Below, one piece after another: positions 26,940-36,360 of a stretch of 64,000 bases of DNA (the stretch's first letter is position 1; the number at the start of each line of letters is the position of its first letter). The translations under genes and the position numbers were made by a program. The notes under the pieces are model-generated. The model was given only the letters and a program-made list of their open reading frames with translations. It made no database searches and had not been told where the DNA came from. This stretch comes from Rikenellaceae bacterium (lineage in GTDB: Bacteria > Bacteroidota > Bacteroidia > Bacteroidales > Rikenellaceae). Location of the stretch: assembly GCA_015060015.1 (NCBI GenBank), contig SUZG01000007.1, positions 1 to 64,000 on the forward strand, given 5' to 3'.

Positions 26940-27140
26940 ACCCGCATAGATTTCCTTATAGCTTTGCGAAACTGAACACTTATTACATTGGGTAAACTCT
27001 CGGTTTCTCAAAATCAGGCCTTAACCCCGCAAGGGGTGTGTCTGCGGACGCCGTTGGACGATTGCGAACTCCGGAGCCCCACACTTTGACTTATCGGCAG
27101 ATTCGTCAAACAAGAAAAGGAAACACTATGCGGTTTTTTA
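26940..27140 (+). ncRNA. ssrS: Probable 6S RNA
   Basis: This roughly 200-nt stretch between zapA and rny has no open frame but folds as a long rod. The outer stem pairs CCGCATAG (26942-26949) plus TTTCCTT (26951-26957) with AAGGAAA (27117-27123) plus CTATGCGG (27126-27133). It is followed directly by TTTTTT as a terminator. Inside, TTTGCGAA pairs with TTCGTCAAA (one bulge) and CTG with CAG. The middle holds GC-rich hairpins such as CCCCGCAAGGGG. An extended rod with closing stem, central bulge and intrinsic terminator next to zapA is what 6S RNA looks like. It would bind housekeeping RNA polymerase as a promoter mimic. Ends are approximate. Confidence 0.75.
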
Positions 27141-27142
27141 TT

Positions 27143-27176
27143 TTTGAATACGACTAAAATTTGAATACGACTAAAA
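27143..27176 (+). repeat. Perfect 17-bp tandem duplication
   Basis: TTTGAATACGACTAAAA occurs twice in direct succession (27143-27159 and 27160-27176), starting just after the 6S RNA terminator and ending 37 bp before rny. It falls in the rny leader or promoter region. Confidence 0.85.
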
Positions 27177-27213
27177 AAACTATATTATTAACATTTAACA
27201 CAACAGACAAACA

Positions 27214-28761
27214 ATGATAACAATAGTTCTAACAGCGTTGATTTCTGCTGTGGTGGCGATTATAGTGTGGAATCTGATTACCACCTACATCACCAAAAAC
27301 ACCATAAAGAAACAGCGTGAAGTTGCCCTCAAAGAGGCCGAGGCCGAGGGCGAGATGATTAAGAAGGAGAAGATTCTCCAGGCAAAAGAGAAGTTCATCC
27401 AGCTCAAAAGCGAGCACGACCGCCAGATAAACGAACGTAATCAGAAGATTGCACAGAGTGAGCAGCGTGCAAAGCAGATCGAGGCAAACCTCGTAAATCA
27501 GCAGCGTGACCTTGACAACAAAATCAAGGAGAATGACCGCATAAAGGAGCAGATGGCGGGTCAGATGCAGAGCCTCAACTTAAAGAAGGAGGAGCTGGCA
27601 TCAATCATCAAGGAGCAGAATGTGCGTTTGGAGCAGATCTCTGGTATGAGTGCCGAGGAGGCGAAGAATATTCTTGTAGAGAATATGAAGGCCGAGGCAA
27701 AGGCCGAGGCCGACACATACATCAACGAGACCATCGAGGAGGCGAAGCTCACCGCTACGAAGGAGGCGAAGCGTATCATCGTGACCTCTATCCAGCGTGT
27801 AGCAACCGAGACCGCTATTGAGAATGCGGTGACCGTGTTCAACATCGACAGCGACGAGGTTAAGGGTCGTATCATTGGTCGCGAGGGTCGTAACATCCGT
27901 GCTTTGGAGGCTGCCACAGGTATCGAGATTATCGTCGATGACACCCCCGAGGCTATCATTTTGAGTGGTTTTGACCCCGTACGTCGCGAGATTGCCCGTC
28001 TGGCCCTGCATCAGCTGGTGACCGACGGCCGTATCCACCCCGCCCGCATCGAGGAGGTTGTGGCGAAGGTCAAGAAGCAGATTGAGGAGGAGATTGTCGA
28101 GGTAGGTAAGCGTACCGCCATTGACCTCGGTATTCACGGTCTGCATCCCGAACTTATCCGCTTGATTGGTAAGATGAAGTATCGTTCTTCGTATGGTCAG
28201 AACCTCTTGCAGCACGCACGAGAGACTGCCAACCTTGCAGGTATTATGGCATCGGAGCTTGGCCTGCCCGTAAAGGCTGCACGCCGTGCCGGTCTGCTGC
28301 ACGATATTGGTAAGGTGCCCGACGATGAGCCCGAATTGCCACACGCAATTATCGGTATGAAGCTGGCCGAGAAGTATAAGGAGAAGGCTGACGTATGCAA
28401 CGCTATCGGTGCTCACCACGACGAGGCGGAGATGACATCAATGATTGCTCCTATCATTCAGGTCTGCGACGCTATTTCAGGTGCCCGTCCAGGTGCTCGT
28501 CGCGAGGTTGTGGAGTCTTACATCAAGCGTTTGAAGGAGATGGAGGGTATCGCCCTCTCATACCCCGGCGTGGTAAAGACCTATGCTATTCAAGCCGGTC
28601 GCGAGTTGCGAGTAATCGTAGGTGCCGACAAGCTCTCGGATCAGGAGTCAGAGATGCTCTCTCACGATATAGCAAAGAAGATTCAGGACGAGATGACATA
28701 TCCGGGTCAGGTGAAGATTACGGTCATCCGCGAGACTCGTTCGGTAAGTTACGCAAAATAA
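27214..28761 (+). CDS. rny: Ribonuclease Y
   Basis: The 515-residue membrane-anchored endoribonuclease starts mRNA decay in bacteria lacking RNase E-centred turnover. It has one N-terminal transmembrane helix (about 2-22) and a long charged coiled coil (about 30-190). A KH RNA-binding domain has [15 protein letters not shown] near residue 215, and an HD domain has the metal motif LLHDIGK near residue 365. Length is normal. The gene follows the 6S RNA and ends at a strong terminator (28801-28836), where it converges on the yidD operon. Confidence 0.96.
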   Translation: MITIVLTALISAVVAIIVWNLITTYITKNTIKKQREVALKEAEAEGEMIKKEKILQAKEKFIQLKSEHDRQINERNQKIAQSEQRAKQIEANLVNQQRDLDNKIKENDRIKEQMAGQMQSLNLKKEELASIIKEQNVRLEQISGMSAEEAKNILVENMKAEAKAEADTYINETIEEAKLTATKEAKRIIVTSIQRVATETAIENAVTVFNIDSDEVKGRIIGREGRNIRALEAATGIEIIVDDTPEAIILSGFDPVRREIARLALHQLVTDGRIHPARIEEVVAKVKKQIEEEIVEVGKRTAIDLGIHGLHPELIRLIGKMKYRSSYGQNLLQHARETANLAGIMASELGLPVKAARRAGLLHDIGKVPDDEPELPHAIIGMKLAEKYKEKADVCNAIGAHHDEAEMTSMIAPIIQVCDAISGARPGARREVVESYIKRLKEMEGIALSYPGVVKTYAIQAGRELRVIVGADKLSDQESEMLSHDIAKKIQDEMTYPGQVKITVIRETRSVSYAK

Positions 28762-28800
28762 CCGCCCTGCCAGCAGGTCTGGCAGCGAAGCAGGCAATGA

Positions 28801-28836
28801 TAAAGCCCGACTTGTTGAAAGTCGGGCTTTATTTAT
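28801..28836 (+). terminator. Terminator of rny
   Basis: An 11-bp stem AAAGCCCGAC.../GTCGGGCTTT with loop TTGTTGAAA is followed by ATTTATG. It lies between convergent rny and yidD and may serve both strands. Confidence 0.88.
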
Positions 28837-28854
28837 GTAACATCGCTTCCTTAT

Positions 28855-29115
28855 TTATGGTACGGGGTCGTAACCACTACCACCCCACGGATGGCATCGC
28901 AGTATGCGTTTCAGAGTCAGCCAGCTGCCCTTTATCGGGCCGTGCTTACGCAGAGCCTGCAAGGCGTACTGCGAGCAGGTGGGCGTGAAACGACAGCACG
29001 GGGGCTTCAATGGCGAAATGCAATACTGATAGAACTTCACCAATGCAATAAGCGGAAAGATAGCTATCTTCTTACAGATGGCTACAAACTTGTCCCAGGA
29101 TTCGTTGCACGGCAT
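28855..29115 (-). CDS. yidD: Membrane protein insertion efficiency factor YidD
   Basis: The 86-residue protein has a membrane-associating amphipathic N-terminal region. The YidD core [31 protein letters not shown] contains the conserved cysteines. It is thought to assist YidC-dependent insertion of inner-membrane proteins. Its ATG lies 44 bp inside the 3' end of rnpA, an overlap typical of the rnpA-yidD pair, so translation is probably coupled. It is the last gene of the ten-gene minus-strand run. Confidence 0.93.
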   Translation of the reverse strand: MPCNESWDKFVAICKKIAIFPLIALVKFYQYCISPLKPPCCRFTPTCSQYALQALRKHGPIKGSWLTLKRILRCHPWGGSGYDPVP

Positions 29116-29476
29116 ACTCTATGGTTTTATAGCTTAATATCTCCTTTGTGGAATAGACCAGAGCCAGATCCAACGCTATGCCCTGCTCTGCGACCTTCGC
29201 CACCAGACTCTGCTTATGCAGTCGGTAGGCCTCGCGGCTGCGACGCTTCAACACATTGCGTTTGTTGGCTCGCTTATGAAACTTCTTCGGCACCGAGAAC
29301 ATAACCTCCACGCCACCACTGACGCTGTCACCCTTGACATCGTCCGTCACACCACTCTCCTTAAAGCACATATAACGGAACGGATACACAAAACCGCCCT
29401 CGCCCTCGGCGAATAATCGTCGTATGGCCGAGAGTGAACGCAGGCGTTCAACACGGGGCAGGCTGTTCTCTGACAT
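29072..29476 (-). CDS. rnpA: Ribonuclease P protein component
   Basis: The 134-residue basic protein is the cofactor of RNase P RNA in tRNA 5' maturation. The family signature [20 protein letters not shown] is near residue 70, and an N-terminal [15 protein letters not shown] segment fits the fold. I chose the ATG at 29476 because the upstream in-frame ATG (29533) lies inside hemD. The M-S-E-N start directly precedes conserved sequence. It follows hemD by 22 bp and overlaps yidD. Confidence 0.92.
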   Translation of the reverse strand: MSENSLPRVERLRSLSAIRRLFAEGEGGFVYPFRYMCFKESGVTDDVKGDSVSGGVEVMFSVPKKFHKRANKRNVLKRRSREAYRLHKQSLVAKVAEQGIALDLALVYSTKEILSYKTIEYAVQRILGQVCSHL

Positions 29477-29498
29477 TGTGAAGAGTATTTTGAAGCAA

Positions 29499-30368
29499 CT
29501 ATTTCTTCTCTGCCTTGTCGGCAGCAGATGCACGGCTACGGCTCTTCTTGGCGAGTTTGTTCTGCTGCGTGCGGATAAACTCCTCCTTGGTATCGTCCTC
29601 GGTAAGCTGAACGCACTCCACCTCCTCGCCTCGCTTTAGCTTGGCGAAATAGAGGTCTATGGCCTTCGCCATAGAGGGTGCTTCGGGCGATGGTGCCGAC
29701 GCCTTGACCTTCATACCCGCCTCCAAAGCGGCACGCAATGTTGCCTCACCGAAGGTTGCGATGACGGGCAACGACTCAACGCCGAAGTTCTCCACGACAC
29801 TCTTCACATCCGAGGGCGAGTACAACGCCATAACATCGTAGTTGGCGGGCTGCACATCACTCATATCGGCAGCAACGGTAAGTGCCAGAATAACGGGGTC
29901 GAAGTTCATCTTCAACTTCGCCAGCGAGTCGGGCAACTCCGGCTTGTGAGGCTCGCTTAATGCCAGCAGGAATCTCTCACTCTTATGCTTGATGATAAGC
30001 TCCATAAGGCCGGTAAAAGAGCCATCGGCAAACGAAATCTTACGCTTGCGATAGACGATATACTTCTGCAAGTAGAGGGCTACGGCCTCGGTATTACAGA
30101 TATATTTCATCGTCTCGGGAACTGTGATGCGTGCCTCCTCGCAGATGTGGAAAAAGCTATCCACGGTAGTGCGTGAAGTGAAGATAACGGCTGTATGGTC
30201 CAATATCTCTACACGCTGCGAACGGAACTCTTTGAGTGAGACTCCAACGACTTTGATTAACGGTTTATAATCTATCTCCACGCCATACTTTGTCGAAAGT
30301 TCATAGAAAGGCGACTTCTCAATAATAGCAGGACGGGGTTGTGATATCAAAATTTTCTTTACCATCAT
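29499..30368 (-). CDS. hemD: Uroporphyrinogen-III synthase family protein
   Basis: The 289-residue protein resembles HemD, which cyclises hydroxymethylbilane to uroporphyrinogen III. It has the two-lobed pattern with an N-terminal ILISQPRP start, AVIFTSRTTVDSFF near residue 60, DVMALYSPSDVKSVVENF near 180 and ATFGEATLRAA near 205. A lysine/alanine-rich C-terminal tail of about 40 residues is extra. No other tetrapyrrole gene is nearby, and many Bacteroidales lack a full haem pathway, so function in this cell is uncertain. Translation could start at the second Met (30365). The DUF4271 gene ends 11 bp upstream. Confidence 0.8.
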   Translation of the reverse strand: MMVKKILISQPRPAIIEKSPFYELSTKYGVEIDYKPLIKVVGVSLKEFRSQRVEILDHTAVIFTSRTTVDSFFHICEEARITVPETMKYICNTEAVALYLQKYIVYRKRKISFADGSFTGLMELIIKHKSERFLLALSEPHKPELPDSLAKLKMNFDPVILALTVAADMSDVQPANYDVMALYSPSDVKSVVENFGVESLPVIATFGEATLRAALEAGMKVKASAPSPEAPSMAKAIDLYFAKLKRGEEVECVQLTEDDTKEEFIRTQQNKLAKKSRSRASAADKAEKK

Positions 30369-30379
30369 ATCTTATTTTA

Positions 30380-31360
30380 TTATCTCAATCGTATAGCCAT
30401 CTGCCACAGCAGTGTAACAGGCACGATTTCGACGGTGCAAAGGTACAAAAACCAATGTAAAATTGAAATTTTTTTCGAAATAAACAGATCAAGGCTCTCT
30501 CTGATATAGAGCATAAGCGTAAGGCCCGCCGCCAGACAGGTGGCAACACGCCACACCATGACGCCTTCCGACATCTGCAACACCAGAAGGAACGGGGCAA
30601 CGACCACCGTAGCAAATACAAAATAGGTGAGGCGAACACGCATAAGCGTATGAATCGTCGGCAACGAACGTGTAACAAAACCAACAATCAGCAAAATGAT
30701 ATACTGCACAACGACAAGCACGATAAACAGAGCCATACCCATAAACGGCGAGAGCAGACGCTGCTCGTCGGAGAGCTCCACAACCATATTGCCGCCACGA
30801 ATAAGCCATATCGAGAGCAGCACTCCTACACCTCCCACGCCCAGCAGGAACAACTTGCCCAGAAAGCCATAGAAGATATCGCTGCGGCGGCGTTCATTCA
30901 CTCTGTCCGACACAGCAGCACTACGGCGGAATGATGAGTAGATAAGAGCCACGACATCGTGATAGTAGCGATAGATGCAGAACATATAGCCGATGACGAT
31001 GGCCACCACAGCCACATCAAGCAGTATATCTGCCCAGAAAGGCATATTGAACAGGTCGGAGAACGATGTTGCCGCAAGAGAAGCTCCCTCCTCCGGCAAA
31101 GCACTCTGCGACACAACACCATCGGAGAGTGTCGCCCCCTCGCCAAAGACCGACTCCGCCTCGGCATCACGATAGAAATCGCGTGCCGCACGCCACCTCT
31201 CGGTTATCAGTTGGAAGGTCTCGTCAGAGGCTACACCCGACACACTATCCTCCTGCACAGGGTTGTGCAGGGGGCCTGTCCAGCCCTCGGTGAGTCGGCA
31301 TAGCTGGTATTCCGAAAGGGTATCCAGCCCGGAAGTGTATGTCTGTGCAGTATCTGGCAT
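30380..31360 (-). CDS. DUF4271 integral membrane protein
   Basis: The 326-residue protein has about 120 soluble residues followed by six to seven hydrophobic segments (starting near 130 with LLDVAVVAIVIGYMFCIY). It fits the Bacteroidetes family DUF4271, commonly found beside hemD. Function unknown. Its ATG overlaps the stop of the histidine kinase gene by one base (TAATG), indicating coupled translation. hemD follows after 11 bp. Confidence 0.8.
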   Translation of the reverse strand: MPDTAQTYTSGLDTLSEYQLCRLTEGWTGPLHNPVQEDSVSGVASDETFQLITERWRAARDFYRDAEAESVFGEGATLSDGVVSQSALPEEGASLAATSFSDLFNMPFWADILLDVAVVAIVIGYMFCIYRYYHDVVALIYSSFRRSAAVSDRVNERRRSDIFYGFLGKLFLLGVGGVGVLLSIWLIRGGNMVVELSDEQRLLSPFMGMALFIVLVVVQYIILLIVGFVTRSLPTIHTLMRVRLTYFVFATVVVAPFLLVLQMSEGVMVWRVATCLAAGLTLMLYIRESLDLFISKKISILHWFLYLCTVEIVPVTLLWQMAIRLR

Positions 31361-32544
31361 TATTCAACAACTCGTTTCAAAACTATGCGGAAGGTAGTAC
31401 CTTGCCCCACCTCCGATTTGGCAACAAAGATGCGTCCGTGGTGATAATCCTCCACGATGCGGTGCGAGAGTGACAGACCCAAGCCCCAACCGCGTGTCTT
31501 GGTTGTGAAGCCCGGCTCAAAGATGCGTTTCCAGTTATTCTTCGGAATACCCTTGCCTGTATCACTCACATCGATTGTCACACTCTTATCGTTTGCAGCA
31601 ATATTGACATCAATCTCGCCCTTGCCCTGCATAGCATCAAGGGCATTTTTCAGCAGATTCTCGACAACCCACTCAAACAGTGCAACATTGATGTTGGCCT
31701 TGACGGGGGCCATAGCCAGACCGTTATACGACAACGACACGTTGCGTGGTATGCGATGACGGAAGTACATCACCGTCTCGCCCACCACCTCATTCACATT
31801 ATTCACCGTAAGAACCGTCTCGGATCCAATCTTCGAGAATCTGTCCACAATCTTCATCAGATGCGACAAATCCTTATTCATCTCATCCACAGCGGTCTTA
31901 TCCACCTCCATATTACGCAGATACTCCACCCAGCCGAGCAATGACGATATGGGTGTTCCCAGCTGGTGTGCGGTCTCCTTGGCAAGGCCTATCCACACAC
32001 GATTCTGCTCATCCTGCTTGGTGGATTGCAGTGCTATGTAGGTGAAGATGATAAAGATGGCGATAATCAGCCACTGCACATAGGGAAAGTAGTAGAGGGC
32101 CGTCAGCAGCTGCGACTTGCCATAGAAGATGATATGGCTATGGCTGCCCGACCACATAAGACGCACCGTGCGTGGCGTGTTCTCCTCAATCAGCTCGTTT
32201 CGCTTGCGACGCAACTTCTCCGGGTCGTTCAGTATCTCCTCCGGAATGCGGTTGCTCATTATGAGGTTGAGATTCTCGTCGGTGATGATGAACGGGATAT
32301 TGTTCTGCGTGCTTACGATATGTGAGATAAGCGGATCGACGTGATAGTTACCGAAGGCCTCGCGGCTGACGCGTTCCATAGCCGCCACCCACAGGCGGAC
32401 ATCGTTCTGCTCCTTCTCACGCAGCACATCGGCCAGATAGTTGGTATAGATAAGCGACATCACAGCCAATATCAATCCTATAATCAGAATCGATATACGA
32501 CTGCGGAACGATATCTTCTTGCCTCCACCAAACAACTTTGCCAT
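31360..32544 (-). CDS. Membrane-bound sensor histidine kinase
   Basis: The 394-residue kinase has one transmembrane helix near 16-34, a periplasmic sensor region of about 120 residues and a second helix near 150-170. The HisKA region has the phospho-acceptor motif ETAHQLGTP near residue 190. The ATPase domain has N-box VVENLLKNALDAM, G1 DTGKGIP and G2 GWGLGLSLS. No response regulator is encoded beside it, so it is an orphan kinase here. It starts 46 bp after the S41 protease gene and overlaps DUF4271 by one base. The signal is unknown; linkage to an envelope protease suggests envelope sensing. Confidence 0.88.
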   Translation of the reverse strand: MAKLFGGGKKISFRSRISILIIGLILAVMSLIYTNYLADVLREKEQNDVRLWVAAMERVSREAFGNYHVDPLISHIVSTQNNIPFIITDENLNLIMSNRIPEEILNDPEKLRRKRNELIEENTPRTVRLMWSGSHSHIIFYGKSQLLTALYYFPYVQWLIIAIFIIFTYIALQSTKQDEQNRVWIGLAKETAHQLGTPISSLLGWVEYLRNMEVDKTAVDEMNKDLSHLMKIVDRFSKIGSETVLTVNNVNEVVGETVMYFRHRIPRNVSLSYNGLAMAPVKANINVALFEWVVENLLKNALDAMQGKGEIDVNIAANDKSVTIDVSDTGKGIPKNNWKRIFEPGFTTKTRGWGLGLSLSHRIVEDYHHGRIFVAKSEVGQGTTFRIVLKRVVE

Positions 32545-32590
32545 ACGCCTTGCTTATTTTATCTCTACACTTTTCCTTTCCAACGTCACC

Positions 32591-34273
32591 CTACTGCTTC
32601 TCGGTATCCTGCTCCGCAAGGATGCGACTATGCTCCTCGCCGTTTCGCAACAGCTCAACAGCCTTTATCACGAGGCTGTCCGACACCAGATTATGCTCGA
32701 TAAGTCCCTCGGCGTAGCTATGACGCAGGACAATGTCACCATTGAGCATATCGGTAATCTCCTGACGATAGCGTCGCAGGTTATCAGCCTTCTGGTCTTT
32801 GAGTTTCTTCTCCAAGAGGAGCAAATCCTCCTTGAAAGCGTCGTCATAACGTTCCTCCTCCGAGGTCTTCTTCAACATATCCAACGCCAGACGGGTACGC
32901 GACTCATAAGGCACACTCTTATCCTCCATATACTTCACAAAGTCCTCGTAATCCTGATCGGTGATAGAGAATGTCTTGTTGTCAATCTGCTGATTGGGGT
33001 TGCGACGCATATAGTCGTCGAGGAACTCCTCGATATAGCCGAGGTTATAGAGCATCACGGCAAACGAGGAGATATACTCCGGCTTGACCCTCACATCGGG
33101 CATCAGACCCTTACCCTCATAGACCTTACGGCCGTTGCGGGTCCTGAACTCACGCATCAGCGAGTCGGGCACCATCTCCGAAGTGGTGCCATCGTGTGAC
33201 GAGTAGTTGATACGCTGTATGCAGCGACCCGAAGGGATATAATATTTCGATGTTGTAACTTTCAGATAGGCGTTATATCCCACCGGCGCCATGGTCTGCA
33301 CCAGACCCTTGCCAAAGGAGGGCTGTCCCATAAGTACCGCACGGTCCATATCCTGCAACGCACCACTCACAATCTCGGCTGCCGAGGCACTATTGCCATT
33401 TATCAGCACCACGATAGGCACCTCGCCCAGCATGGGAGCCGACTCGGTAAGGTGTCGGCGTGTGCCCTGCCCCGAACGGCCTCGCATCGTCACGACCTCC
33501 GAGCCCTTGGGTACAAACAACGAGAGAATCTTCACCGCCTCGGTAAGACTGCCGCCGCCATTGTCACGATAGTCCAGAATAAGGCCCTTCAACTCGCCCT
33601 CGCTTATCAGCGAGTTCACCGCAGCACGCATCTCATCGTAGCAGCCATCGGTAAAGTCGTTATGCGAGATGTAGCCAATGCCGTCGGCCACATAGCCCGA
33701 GTACGGCACTCCGGGGATAGCGATGCGGGCACGCGTGAGCTCCATCTCCTCCTTCTCGCCCGTCATCATTCTCTCGATGCCAATCTTCACTATCGTACCC
33801 GGCACGCCCTTCAAACGCGATGATATATCGGCCGTAGATGATTTGGTTACATCCACGCCGTCAATCATCAGAAACCTGTCGCCAATCTTCAAGCCCGCCA
33901 AATCCGAAGGCGTACCCTTGTAGGGTTGTGCTATGACCACGCCGCTGCTATCTCTACGCATACGAATCGTGGCACCGATACCGCCATACTTGCCCGTAGC
34001 CATAACCTCGAAGTCCGACATCTCCTCCTCCGACATATACTGCGTGTAAGGGTCGAGGTTGCGTACCATACCGGCAGCACCATCCTTCATCAGCTTATCG
34101 GGGCTGACCTTATCGACATATAGTGACGATATCTCACGCATCATATTGACCATAATCTCCATATTACGGCCAAGTCCGAAGTCATCCTTCGTAGCCCACA
34201 GGCCCGTAACTACGACGGCCACCACAGCCAGCGTCGCACCGATACGCGTGATATTACTCTTCAACAGTTTCAT
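32591..34273 (-). CDS. S41-family C-terminal processing peptidase
   Basis: The 560-residue periplasmic serine protease of the CtpA/Tsp group has an N-terminal signal anchor (about 8-28) and a PDZ domain (about 70-165, GGIGATIRM and IGDRFLMIDG). The protease domain has LILDYRDNGGG near residue 240, the catalytic serine in GNSASAAEI near 295, and the lysine in GQPSFGKGLVQ near 320. A helical C-terminal extension of about 140 residues follows. I chose the ATG at 34273; an earlier in-frame ATG (34324) lies inside the preceding gene. It overlaps that gene's 3' end by 20 bp. It probably trims or degrades envelope proteins. Confidence 0.9.
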   Translation of the reverse strand: MKLLKSNITRIGATLAVVAVVVTGLWATKDDFGLGRNMEIMVNMMREISSLYVDKVSPDKLMKDGAAGMVRNLDPYTQYMSEEEMSDFEVMATGKYGGIGATIRMRRDSSGVVIAQPYKGTPSDLAGLKIGDRFLMIDGVDVTKSSTADISSRLKGVPGTIVKIGIERMMTGEKEEMELTRARIAIPGVPYSGYVADGIGYISHNDFTDGCYDEMRAAVNSLISEGELKGLILDYRDNGGGSLTEAVKILSLFVPKGSEVVTMRGRSGQGTRRHLTESAPMLGEVPIVVLINGNSASAAEIVSGALQDMDRAVLMGQPSFGKGLVQTMAPVGYNAYLKVTTSKYYIPSGRCIQRINYSSHDGTTSEMVPDSLMREFRTRNGRKVYEGKGLMPDVRVKPEYISSFAVMLYNLGYIEEFLDDYMRRNPNQQIDNKTFSITDQDYEDFVKYMEDKSVPYESRTRLALDMLKKTSEEERYDDAFKEDLLLLEKKLKDQKADNLRRYRQEITDMLNGDIVLRHSYAEGLIEHNLVSDSLVIKAVELLRNGEEHSRILAEQDTEKQ

Positions 34274-34745
34274 CTTTCTCTCTTTGCTTGTTCTCCATAT
34301 AAAGTTCCAAACGGTAGGTAGCATTGGCTACGCCACGGCGATTACCCGTGATATCGACCCACTGGGCGTACTGCTCAACGACAATCTCATCCTCAAAGAG
34401 CATAAAGATTCGTCGCATAAGGTTGTCGCCACGGAAAACCATACGGCCGTCACCCTCCTCGCGAAGCACGAAGCCCGCCATAGTAAAGGCGGCAAGCAAT
34501 TGCTCGCGGTCGGCGACCATATCGCACTCTATGCGACGCGTCATAAAGCCGAAGCGTGGGTACAACGCCGAGATAACAACAACAGCTCCCACCAGCATCC
34601 AGCCTCGCTTGACCGACATCGTAGCTACGATAGACTCCCACACAGTGGCATCGCCACCCTGCGACTTCAAGCCAAGCCACACCAGAACCAAATACAAAAC
34701 GCAAAAGGCAACAAAATATTTCGCTGCACGAACAAAGTATCGCAT
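34254..34745 (-). CDS. Small two-helix membrane protein of unknown function
   Basis: The 163-residue protein has two hydrophobic segments (about 7-26 and 47-65). A soluble C-terminal domain follows (TRRIECDMVADREQLL to the end). I recognise no family. It lies 35 bp after ispH and overlaps the S41 protease start by 20 bp, so it is translationally tied to the protease and may act with it. An acidic C-terminus (DETVEE) overlaps the protease ribosome-binding region. Confidence 0.65.
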   Translation of the reverse strand: MRYFVRAAKYFVAFCVLYLVLVWLGLKSQGGDATVWESIVATMSVKRGWMLVGAVVVISALYPRFGFMTRRIECDMVADREQLLAAFTMAGFVLREEGDGRMVFRGDNLMRRIFMLFEDEIVVEQYAQWVDITGNRRGVANATYRLELYMENKQREKDETVEE

Positions 34746-34780
34746 AGTATCAATCTTTTATTTTCAAACTTCAAAACTCT

Positions 34781-35644
34781 CTAATATCGCCGGCGTATAT
34801 GGTCGGCAACCTGCTCCATCAGCCACGCAGGCGTTGATGTTGCTCCGCAAATACCGACGCTACTGCACCCCTCAAACCACTCGGCCTGCAACTCGTGCTC
34901 ATCCTCGACCTGATAGCTGCGTGGATTCTTCTCGCGACACACCTCAAACAGCACCTTGCCGTTGCTCGACTTGCGGCCACAGACAAATATCACCACATCA
35001 TAGCGACAGGCGAACTCTGCCAGCGACGCCTCGCGGTTGGACACGCGGCGACAGATGGTGTCATCCACCGTCAGCGTAGCTCCACTCTCCAGTCGCGTCT
35101 GCATAATATCCACCAGGCGGCGGAAAAGCCCTATGCTCTGCGTTGTCTGCGAGAGGAAGAATATCGGACGCGAGAAATCAACCATCCGCAAGTCCTCCTC
35201 GCCCTCGATGACTATCGTAGGCTGGGCAACCTGTCCCGTAAGACCCACAACCTCGGCGTGACCCCGCTTGCCCAATATCACAACACTGCCGCCCACGCGT
35301 TGCATGGCACGATGTGCCTCCACGACCTTACGCTGCAACTGTGCCACAACGGGGCAGGTGGCATCTATTATCTTCACGCCCTGCTCCTCGGCACGAAGGT
35401 AGGTCGAGGGTGGCTCGCCGTGAGCCCTGATGAAGAGATGCTTGCCTCCGATCGCCGCTATGTCGGCGTGCGTTACGGTTCGCAGGCCCAGACCCTCCAG
35501 ACGCTGCACCTCCACGCGGTTATGCACGATGTCGCCCAACGAAAAGACCTCGCCACCCAACTCTGCGAGTGCCGACTCCGCCTTCTCGATGGCTCGCACC
35601 ACACCAAAGCAGAAACCCGAATTTTTATCAATCTCTACAACCAC
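34781..35644 (-). CDS. ispH: 4-hydroxy-3-methylbut-2-enyl diphosphate reductase
   Basis: The 287-residue [4Fe-4S] enzyme makes isopentenyl and dimethylallyl diphosphate in the last MEP-pathway step. The three cluster cysteines are visible: GFCFGVVRAIEKA (Cys12), DATCPVV (near 95) and a late conserved cysteine in the 190-200 region (DDTICRRVSNR). The GATSTPAW motif near residue 270 binds substrate. Length is normal. It lies 14 bp downstream of cmk. dxs and ispG of the same pathway are elsewhere in this window. Confidence 0.95.
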   Translation of the reverse strand: MVVEIDKNSGFCFGVVRAIEKAESALAELGGEVFSLGDIVHNRVEVQRLEGLGLRTVTHADIAAIGGKHLFIRAHGEPPSTYLRAEEQGVKIIDATCPVVAQLQRKVVEAHRAMQRVGGSVVILGKRGHAEVVGLTGQVAQPTIVIEGEEDLRMVDFSRPIFFLSQTTQSIGLFRRLVDIMQTRLESGATLTVDDTICRRVSNREASLAEFACRYDVVIFVCGRKSSNGKVLFEVCREKNPRSYQVEDEHELQAEWFEGCSSVGICGATSTPAWLMEQVADHIRRRY

Positions 35645-35658
35645 TTCGCCCTCGTCAT

Positions 35659-36360
35659 TTACTCCTCAACAGCGGCGTTATATCTCTCCATAAACCACTC
35701 CATCTGCTCCTCGACGGTCATATAGCTGTTGTCCAGCACAATGGCATCGTCGGCCTGACGAAGTGGCGAAATAGCACGGCTCATATCGGCCTTATCTCGC
35801 GAGATGACATTCTCCACAATCTCCTCCAACGTAACGTTGTCGCCCTTGGCCGTCAGTTCGGCATAGCGACGACGGGCACGCACCTCGGCATCGGCCGTCA
35901 TAAATATCTTCAACTCGGCATCGGGGAAGACCACAGTACCGATATCGCGACCATCCATCACAACACCTCTGTCGCGACCCATACGCTGCTGCATAGCGAC
36001 CAGCTTCTCTCTGACGGCACGAATCGAGCTGACACCACTCACGCAATTACTCACCTCGATAGAACGGATACGGCCCTCGGCCAAGTCGCCATTCACATAG
36101 ATATCGCTGGCACCTCGCTGCGGATTGAAGCGGAAGGTAATCTCAATCTGTGGGAGCAATGCCTCCACAGCATCTTCATCGACAATACCCGAACGGATAG
36201 CTCCATTCTCCAAAGCATAGAGTGTAACGGCACGATACATAGCACCCGTATCGATAAAGATATAGCCCAGACGGGCAGCGATAGCCTTGGCGAAGGTACT
36301 CTTGCCACACGACGAGAAGCCGTCGATGGCGATAACTATTTTTCTCTTTTTGGCAACCAT
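35659..36360 (-). CDS. cmk: Cytidylate kinase
   Basis: The 233-residue enzyme phosphorylates CMP and dCMP with ATP. The P-loop is GFSSCGKSTFAKAIA near residue 13, followed by the CMP-binding segment DTGAMYRAVTLYA near 37 and MDGRDIGTVVFPDA near 150. The start ATG overlaps the stop of the LysE-family gene by one base. cmk followed by ispH is a common order in this phylum. Confidence 0.95.
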   Translation of the reverse strand: MVAKKRKIVIAIDGFSSCGKSTFAKAIAARLGYIFIDTGAMYRAVTLYALENGAIRSGIVDEDAVEALLPQIEITFRFNPQRGASDIYVNGDLAEGRIRSIEVSNCVSGVSSIRAVREKLVAMQQRMGRDRGVVMDGRDIGTVVFPDAELKIFMTADAEVRARRRYAELTAKGDNVTLEEIVENVISRDKADMSRAISPLRQADDAIVLDNSYMTVEEQMEWFMERYNAAVEE

